This document shows positions 1 to 8,300 of a stretch of 15,481 nt of DNA, one piece after another. The notes below the pieces were generated by a model. It was not told the DNA's origin. It was given only the letters and a program-made list of their open reading frames with translations, and searched no databases. The DNA is from Larix sibirica. Its lineage: Eukaryota > Streptophyta > Pinopsida > Pinales > Pinaceae. How positions within the stretch are numbered: the first letter of the stretch is position 1; every line of letters begins with the position of its first letter. The DNA lies in the NCBI GenBank assembly GCA_004151065.3, contig NWUY0300025755.1:42713-58193 (forward strand), read 5' to 3'. The translations under genes were made by a program, and so were the position numbers.

Positions 1-1440
1 AAAACTTCTTACTCGTTTCTGTAAAAAAAAAATTTCAAAGAGATGATTTGTAATTTAGTCTTTCAATGGTGATATGAAAAATGCTTAGATCTCCCAAGAA
101 ATAAAATAAACTAAATAAAGAATAAAATAAAATGATAAAATAAATGCATTGAAAATCAAATGATATATATAGTTATGCTTTAACATTTCAATGTTGTAGT
201 AAAATTCATTAAACATTCTAATGTGTTTATTTTACTATGTATAATTTGCCTATTTTATTTTTGTTTGGAGACAAATTAATGAAAATAAAATTAAAGACAC
301 TATAAAGAAAAAAGTTTTTGAAAAGCAAGTCTTGATTCTATTTTTATTGGTCTTTTGTGTTGCAATGAGTTGGTGGTAGTGGTAGTGGTAGTAGCAGCTA
401 TTGGTTTGTTATTGGTTTGTCATTTTTTTGGTATGTTTGGAAAAATGAGAGATTGAGTTTATTTTTTATTTATTTATATATATTTAGAGATTAGAAAACA
501 TCTCTTTTATTTAATGTTTGTATTTTAATTAATATTGTTGTGTAAACACGTATTTGCAATTAATTTGTATTTTTAATTGTAATTTTAAAATTTATTTTAC
601 TAATTATTGCATCTGCCCATAAATAAAAAATAAGAATGCATGCATTGTGGTGTAGCATAGTGGGACCCTGGTGGCGAAAGTGTCCATTTGTCCTATAGTG
701 TGATGTAATTTGATGGTGAAAAATTTATAGATTTGATACCTTAGAATCAAAGTTAAATAAATCTATACTAATGTATCTTTAATTATAAGTTTAATATATA
801 TTACCATTATGATAATATCTTTGCTAATTTATAATAATTTAAAAATAAAAACATAATTACAAAGAAAAATGAGAACAATATTATACTTGTAAGTAGATCC
901 ATAAAGAAAGGAATTCAAGGAAATCAATATTGAGGTTGTAAAGAAACTTAAAAAAAAAGAAAAATGAGAAGAACATAATATTTATATTCACACAAGTTAT
1001 TTCAAAATATCAAGATAGGTACGTGTAATTGTGGGCTCACACATACTCGCATGACAACATTTAAATTAATACACCAATTGGAAAATAAAAATTGATGTAA
1101 TTTTTTTTTTTTTGTTGTTGTTGTTAAATCTACAAAATTTACAGTTACATATTTATATGATCTTCACCGGTTCGACTCCTTTGGCCATCACTATAACTTA
1201 GTTTAATTAATGAAAACTAATTGAAACCACCCGCAAAATGGATTTTATTGGTTTTAATGAAAGAGAATACGTACGGCCAACATAAATTAAAGAAAGTCTA
1301 TATTCCTTTCCTCTTGGCTGTGCTCCGTTCCGAGAAGGTGAGAGAGTTCAAGGGCATATGTATGTGGTTCAATTTTTGGAGCGGTGAGGGCTTTTGCTTC
1401 GCATGGTTGTCGTTGTTGGGTGGAGAGAAGTAAATCGCTG
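1..1440. other. AT-rich 5' flanking DNA, no gene seen
   Basis: This stretch is dominated by A/T runs with stop codons in all frames. No open frame in it resembles a known protein. A short GGT/AGT trinucleotide tract lies at about 369-397, and a T-run followed by (TTG)n lies at about 1098-1125. It presumably contains distal promoter sequence of the downstream gene, but no specific element can be named with confidence. One frame at 1221-1433 stays open for 70 codons, but it starts at TTG and shows no recognisable motif, so it is not called. Confidence 0.6.
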
Positions 1441-1449
1441 AAAAAGGCT

Positions 1450-1545
1450 CTGCCCTTCCTCTTTTTCTTTTCTTCCCGGGAGAGACGATAGGGTGTGTAT
1501 ATATATAAATATATCTATCTGCACACGAGAATTGCGTTTACATTA
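1450..1545 (+). promoter_or_regulatory. putative core promoter of the DSK2 gene
   Basis: A pyrimidine-rich tract (about 1450-1476, CCTTCCTCTTTTTCTTTTC) is followed by a TATA-like alternating run at about 1497-1515 (TATATATATAAATATATC). Plant transcription usually begins about 25-35 bp after such a TATA element, which would place the start near 1535-1545. The local base composition shifts from AT-rich flank to a more GC-balanced leader at about 1560-1690, as expected at a promoter/leader boundary. The position is inferred; no transcript data are available here. Confidence 0.5.
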
Positions 1546-1713
1546 CATTGAACGACCTCCCTTACAGATCCAAACTACTACTACTTCGTCCTTCGACGAT
1601 ATTGGTCCCTCACATCGCATTTCAACTGCCGTCCGTCCGTTCTCCGACCCCAGGGTTTCAGCGCCGCGCGGGGTTTCAACCGTCGACCTTTGCTGTTTTC
1701 GAATCTTTAACAG
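1540..1713 (+). other. DSK2: 5' untranslated exon 1 of DSK2
   Basis: This is a CT-rich, GC-balanced leader ending in CAG directly before a good plant donor (CAG|GTATGT, intron from 1714). Spliced to 2038, it gives a leader with no ATG before the start codon at 2089. Retaining the leader intron would add upstream ATGs, for example in GTATGTCTGATG at the donor. The 5' end is a guess from the TATA-like run. The exon call rests on splice signals and on the in-frame TGA at 2074-2076, which excludes an upstream protein start. Confidence 0.5.
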
Positions 1714-2037
1714 GTATGTCTGATGCCCTAGCTTTTATGACTGACTTTTTCTATTCGATTGTGAATTTTGGTGAATGGCCGGCTCGGAAGGAAGATGGTG
1801 AGTAACTTGCCTTGGCCATGGTCAAAGCGGTGAGGGATAACTTATTCTACAGAAGTCGCTCCAGGGTTTGATTTTCACGGCTGCCACGCTGATGAAATCT
1901 TCGGCTATTGGCAATCGGAATTTCAGCGATACAGCGAGTGATAAAGAGAAATGCCGGGTTTGGTAAATGTTATTGGTACTTGCTAGCGTAGATCTTGAAG
2001 GAATTTGATAGAATTTTCCAGATTATTTGTTTTGCAG
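1714..2037 (+). other. DSK2: 5' leader intron (324 bp)
   Basis: The donor is CAG|GTATGT at 1713/1714 and the acceptor is TTTTGCAG|A at 2037/2038, preceded by a T-rich tract. Leader introns of this size are common in constitutively expressed plant genes and often raise expression; that role is inference here. An unspliced leader is the alternative. Confidence 0.5.
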
Positions 2038-2088
2038 ATTTTTTAATAACCTCCCGCGAGTTTGGGGGGTGAGTGAGTGAAGGAAGGG

Positions 2089-2344
2089 ATGGGAGGAGAA
2101 GGAGATCATCAGCAGCAGCACGAGGGTTCAGAGGAGTCGAGCGGAGTGGGAAATGCTTCTGCGCCGACAGTCATTCACATTCGGTGCACCAACGGATCGA
2201 AGTTTAGTGTGGAGACGTTCTTAGAAGCGAAGGTTGGGGATTTTAAGGTGGTCTTGGCCGAAAAATGCGATATTCCTGCAGACCAACAACGATTAATTTA
2301 CAAGGGCCGGATTCTCAAGGATGATAATTCTCTTCAGAGCTACG
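2089..2344 (+). other. DSK2: DSK2 coding exon 1 (start, UBL N-terminal part)
   Basis: Encodes residues 1-85 plus the first base of Gly86: an acidic, Gln-rich N-terminal tail, then most of the ubiquitin-like fold ([14 protein letters not shown] through [14 protein letters not shown]). The donor TACG|GTACCT splits the Gly codon in phase 1, and joining to GT at 3389 restores GGT. Without splicing, translation would stop at 2404-2406 with a broken UBL. Confidence 0.93.
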
Positions 2345-5300
2345 GTACCTTTCATTCTCTTTTCCTCTATCGCACCTGTGGTATTATTAAATTTGGTAAG
2401 ATTTGAAGCTTTTCATTTCATACGCTACAGTTTGTTAGTAACTTGTACGAACGCTGTTACCTTCCTGAATAAAACCCCTGTAAGATGGATGGATGCATCC
2501 ACCATCCGTCCATCAATTCTTTGTGATATTTTTCTGGACTAGGTTCTTTTGTCTTAGATAAGGGCCGTGGTGGGAGTAACTGATCATTCATTTATGGTCA
2601 TTGGCTACACATGCAGTTTGTTCATATGTTGTGGGCAGGGAGTACCTGATCATTCATTTATGGTCATTGGCTACACATTGTTTTTCTGGTAGTAATAGAA
2701 AGAAAGATAATATAGTCCAGAATGCTTTTCCAGCCTATGTTTTTACATTTGTCTCCATTAGAAATTAGATGGATACATATTATTATTATTATTATTTTGC
2801 CATTCTAGTGTTTTCGGGCTTGTTGTCCGAAGTGCCACTCATCCTTGGAACTTTCTGTCTGGAAAATTCCGAGGGCTCTAATGCTCTAATAGCATGTAGG
2901 GTGGTTGTGGATTTTGTGTTGGATTGTTACTTGAACGGCTTCTTAAGCTATGCAGAGTTATTAATTCTGATTGCGAAACATCATATTCATATGACGTTTA
3001 TTATTGGTTGTCTTGCAACATCTTACAATTTTTTTCATGTTACCAACTGTTGTTTCAGTACCCTGTAGATAAGATGCTTTTCCTTAGTAACTGAGAACAC
3101 TCTTGTAGAGTGTTTGAAATGTAAACTAACTTTCGTTTTCGTAATTACTGTGGTCTAATATACCCATTAATATTTTGTAAATGAAACTATTATTTATGTT
3201 TTGTGATCACTATGGTCTAAAATACCTCAATCCTTGAATTTCATTGATGATATCAACATTATATGATATATACATGTCTCAAGAAGGGAACATTTAGCGA
3301 GATTGCAGATGGCTACTTAATTTACTAGATGCTTTGGATTGCTGCCTTCACTTCACTTTGCAAGGTTTTTGTAATTGCCTTTGTGCAGGTCTGCAAAGTG
3401 ATCACACTGTCCATTTAGTCCGTGGTGCATCAGCCTCTGGATCTGCTAATGCCACTTCTGCAGAAAATACCGTGTCTCCAAATAGTATGCCAGCACCACC
3501 TGTGCAAGGAGTACCTTCAAATAACAATGGAGGATTCGGTGGATCAGGCTTAGGAAGCTTACTCTTCCCTGGACTTGGTGGAAATGGATTGGGTGGAGAT
3601 GGGTTGGGTGGGAACAATCCAACAGGTCTGTTTGGTGCAGGACTTCCTGAGTTCCAACAGGTTCAGCAACAACTTACACAGAACCCCAACATGATTCGGG
3701 AAATGATGAACATGCCTGCTATTCAGAACCTTATGAACAATCCTGATTTGATGCGAAACTTAATTATGAGTAATCCACAGATGCGAGAAATTATTGACAG
3801 GAACCCAGACCTTGCGCACATACTTAATGATCCAGGCACTCTTAGACAGACTTTGGATGCAGCAAGGAATCCCGAACTCATGCGAGAGATGATGAGAAAC
3901 ACAGACAGGGCCATGAGCAACATTGAATCGTCTCCTGAAGGCTTTAACATGCTCCGCCGCATGTACGAAACAGTTCAAGAGCCGTTTCTCAATGCAACAA
4001 CAATGGGCGGTGACAGTGGGAATGACTCGGGCCCAAATCCTTTTTCCGCTCTTTTTGGACAAGGGCCGGGCCAAACTAGAGCTCAAACGACCCCTTCCAC
4101 CACTGCGTCTGATGCAACTGGATCACCTGCTCCAAACACAAATCCGCTTCCCAATCCATGGAATCCTTCATGTAAGTTGCTTTATTGGCTTTGTAGCTTT
4201 AACAGTGTTTTTGAGTATTAATTTGATGTCTTGCCACAACGTGGTTTTTGATCCTGAGGGAGTCCCATTGAACTATTTTCCCAGCAAACACACCAGGAAC
4301 AGGAGCTCCTGGTGCTCAGACAACCACTGGAGCAAGAGCTCCCCCTATGACAGGTGCAAGGCAGACAGGCATTGGGGGAGTACCAGGTGCTGCTTTGCCA
4401 GACTTTGGCGGGATGGGTGGCGGTGCTGGATTGTTTGATCCTGCTGTTATGCAACAGATGCTACAAAATCCGGCTGTTATTCAAATGATGCAAGGACTAC
4501 TTTCAAATCCTCAATATATGAATCAGGTAAGTAGTTTATGAGGCTTTCCTCGAATTTGTACACCAATTTTACTATTTCTACATGATTGCCTGTTATGTGT
4601 TATTCTCTTGGTGCACTCTACAAGAGATGTGTCACATGGTGGGTTGGTTATGCTAATAAAACTAAAATGGAAATAAACTTTATGTCCAACTTTTAATGTC
4701 AAATAAAAAAAGCTGACCTATTAATTATCATGATGTAAAAAAACCAAAAACTAGCATAAGTCCATAATAACCTCTTGTCTTTTAACTAGCGAGAAGTTTG
4801 CATGTATTTTAATCCCTCTCGGTGCTTAGTAGATCCAGGGTTAAGATGGATTTATGCTAGCTTATTACTGTTGTTGCATCGAATACTTTTGCTTTGGTTT
4901 TGTGGGTTTTCTAATTGAAGTTGTAATTTGTATTTACAGTTCCGTCCAATGTTAGAGAACAATTCTCAGTTGAGAGAAATGATGCAAAGTCCAGAATTTC
5001 TTCGGCAGCTAACGAGTCCAGAGAGCATGCAGGTAGATTCAACTCTTCACTGATGTGTTTTCTTTACTTTTTCCTTTTTTTTATAATCTTTTTACATATT
5101 TCTGTGTTTTTGCAGCAATTGCTATCGTTGCAGCAATCTCTCATGTCTCAACTACCTCGACAGATGGGAGGCCAGTAAGTAGTAGTTTATGCAGCATTGT
5201 ATTCAAAGTCTGTCGTGAGTTCTGAGTATGAAGTACACACTGTTAACATTTATCACAAATTTTTGTGCGAGGATAATTAAATATGTAAACTCTGTGTAAT

Positions 5301-8300
5301 TAAGTATATGTGTCTGATTTTCTCTTCAATGCACATTATCTTGTATTGGATATGGATTGGTATTATATTTTGCTCCTTACTTTAAAAGGTTGTGTTTTTC
5401 TTCTTGAGCTTAGTTCTGTGTCTTTTCAACCTTTATATTTGCATTTTTTAAAGTTGTTGGTTATCCCTTATAATATCCCTGAACTTTTCTTTCTGGATAT
5501 CTTCTACTATGATAATCCTAAAATATGCAGATGTGTGATGTTTGATGATTACCTTTTACCAAGCATTTCTTAAAAAAATTAGAAGCAGACTGTGTATGAG
5601 CAGGGAAAATGTATTTTTTTATTTTATTTCAGTCCATTCCTTTTTCTATTCTGTTCTCTTTCAGTGTCTGTTGTCGAAGTTTGTTGTTTCCTTCTCTGTA
5701 ACTCATTTTGACTGGACTTGCTTTGTTTGGTCAAATCTAATCAAGTTTCCTGATACTCAGAAGTGCCGGTGACTATAAGAGCAATTTCAATTTTTTTGGC
5801 ATTTTCTGGTGCTATTTTTGCCGAGAGGAGGATTTTCACGCATTTAGAAGGTTTGGACTGCAGTTGAGGACTTTCAAGTCTTTTAGAAGATTTTTGACAA
5901 TTTGGAGTCCAAAAAATTGCTGGACAGAAGACAGTCCAAATTTTTAGGCCATAACTTTGATGGGGCTTGTGCTTTTTTATTTTTATAAGGGAAGCACATT
6001 GGCAAACTGTTTCAGCATCAAAAGGATCTAGGGCATGAATATTTAATGCAATTTTTAATAAGGAGGAGAGCTATTGTCAAGTTTTGTGCTGAGTTTTGCT
6101 ATTTTGCCAAGTTGAATCCCCATTTCGGGTTTGTTGAGTTCGAGTTGTGTGACTTTGATTGCCTTTCTATATTCAAGGACTGTGTTCTTTATGTAAGTTT
6201 TACAATTTTTATTGAAATAAAAAAATTACTGAAATGAAAGACTTGCAATAAGATTCTATATATTTATTGGGAGCTTCTGGAAACACATGCTGAGGGGCTT
6301 CAACGCAATTTGTGGACTTCTTTGTCTAAGATGGTGGCTCTGAGCAGTATCTATTCTGTCAAAGTTAGTTGGGCGGGTTGACAATCTCATCCCTTTTGAA
6401 TCAATGCCATATATGTGGGGCAGACCAGATTGAGAATTGGACCTTGGTTCATTGCTTGACAATTTGCTAACCTCACAAGTGAACCAAAGGCCTGTTGGCA
6501 ATATTGCATGTATTCTCTTTGATGTTAAATGTAATCTTGAATGATTAGGAAATTGGAGTTTAGCAAAGATATCTAGGTACAAAGCTCAAAACTCATAGGG
6601 GCATTTGGTGAGTATGCAATACTTTGTGTGTCTACGAAGAAAATGACGCCAAGTTAGGGTGCTATTTCATCCTCAAGGGCTTTGTTGCTTTCACATCTTA
6701 GGAAAGGGCGTTTGTTCAAGGGTCTCTCAAGCATGTGGCACGCAATCTTGGTGGTGTTCAATTTGAAATTTGAATGGGGCCATGAAGTTATTATGCTACA
6801 TCTCTGATAAGCTTCAAAACCTAGGCACGATTGTTCTTAAACTTTGTATAGGTCAATGCACAATCTTCTATCCACATATGCTCAAGGATGGTGATGCAAA
6901 TCTTGAGTTTTTTGAGTGCATTGCTTCCACTTTGATAATTATTTCTAATGCTAATGATGGCATGTGTGTCTTACATCCAAAGTTGTTTGATTTGTACCCA
7001 CTTTCAGTGTTACATCCTTTTGTAGACCTTGAACTATTTTTGGATGATCCTTACCCTTGATCAAGGAACATTTTGGTGTAGCTAGTGGAGGGATCTTATT
7101 TCTTTCTAGAACACTATAGTGATGATCATTGCAGTCTTAATATTCTATAGCACAATAAACTAACAATCCATCGAAGTAGATAGGTATCTGAATGTTGTAG
7201 TAATGATGCTTATGTCGAATCCTTGATCCACCATAGCTTGAGGAACTAACAATCCATTGAAGTAGGTAGCTTTCAAAGTATCTTATTTGATGACTTATTA
7301 AATAGCTAGTTGGTTGGGCACAAGGATGTCCTTTTTCACATCTCTTGTACAAGTATGTGATTAGGTTGCAACTTTAGGACCATGCAATTAAGATTTTAGT
7401 GGATTTGCTAGATAATGCCAAATTCCCACTTTAATCCATGTTGATATAGTCTTGGCAATGTGCCTATTGTACTGATTATTTCGTGCGAACTTGTACCTTT
7501 CATATAATGGCCAAAACGAGGCACTCGTACATGGATAATTTTCTAGTGTGTATTGCTCTTTAATATATTTTTCCTTGGAAATAACTCCATGGGAAACTCC
7601 CAAGCACTTCCCCTCGTTTCAAAAATGGTTTCTAGACTAAAGCATGTAGCATAGACTCAATGTGTTTGACCTTGTGGAAATCAAGTCGGGGACTTGCACA
7701 ATGTGCTAGATTATTGGCAACGCCCTGACAGTAATGGCACCAATTAAGCTAACTCTTGAGGCAAAAAATTGCTCTTAATATGTCTCCTTTAAGTGCTCCT
7801 TTTGAAGGTATACTCTGTTTCTTGTGCAAAATTGATGATTTGTGTGGTGTTGATCATGCTTGCCTTTTTGCTTCTATTGATTGTTGTTTAAATCTTATTG
7901 ATCTTGATCATGAATGCTTTGGATCGTGCCTGTCTTTTTGCGTTTGTTGATTGTTGTTTAAAGCTTATTGAACTTGATCATGAATCTTTTGGATATGTTC
8001 AATAAACCTTACAAGTTTCCTAGGGGCAAGAGCTTCTTTTGTCTTCATTGCCTTGGCGATAGGTCCCAAAATGGCTAAGGGATCCTTTGTAAAAATAAGT
8101 CACACTTCAAAAGGTGAATTGCCCATTGCATTGTGCAATGCACTAGTGTCAATGGCATCCCATATCTTTGAATGTTTGTAATTGAAAATTCACAACAATT
8201 GAACTATGGTGGTGATGTACCACCCCTAGGTAACCATTTGTTTGAGGATGGAAGGAAGTACTCTTAAACTTGGTATCTATCAATCCCCTCAATTCTTGCC

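Noticed and set aside
653-664. TAGCATAGTGGG, fitting the Pol III A-box pattern
   Set aside because: No B-box follows within about 30-80 bp; a short degenerate pattern like this is expected by chance.
1169-1179. GGTTCGACTCC, an exact match to the tRNA/SINE B-box pattern
   Set aside because: No A-box lies at a suitable distance upstream and the flanks do not form a full T-stem or a cloverleaf, so no tRNA or SINE is called.
1548-1805. Open frame across the 5' leader
   Set aside because: It starts at TTG, crosses the leader donor and has no family resemblance; the spliced leader contains no ATG.
2077-2088. GTG at 2077 as the DSK2 start
   Set aside because: Plant nuclear genes start at ATG. MGGEGD at 2089 matches the family N-terminus, and a TGA lies immediately upstream in frame.
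2483-2513. GATGGATGGATGCATCC near-palindrome in intron 2
   Set aside because: It is a simple GGAT/ATCC repeat patch with imperfect pairing; no function is supported.
3402-3617. Pro-rich open frame on the minus strand opposite exon 3
   Set aside because: It is the shadow of the Gly-rich coding strand (GGN read as CCN) and has no independent support.
3923-4438. 171-codon plus-strand frame overlapping exon 3, intron 3 and exon 4
   Set aside because: It is out of frame with the conserved DSK2 protein, crosses a well-supported intron and shows no known motif.
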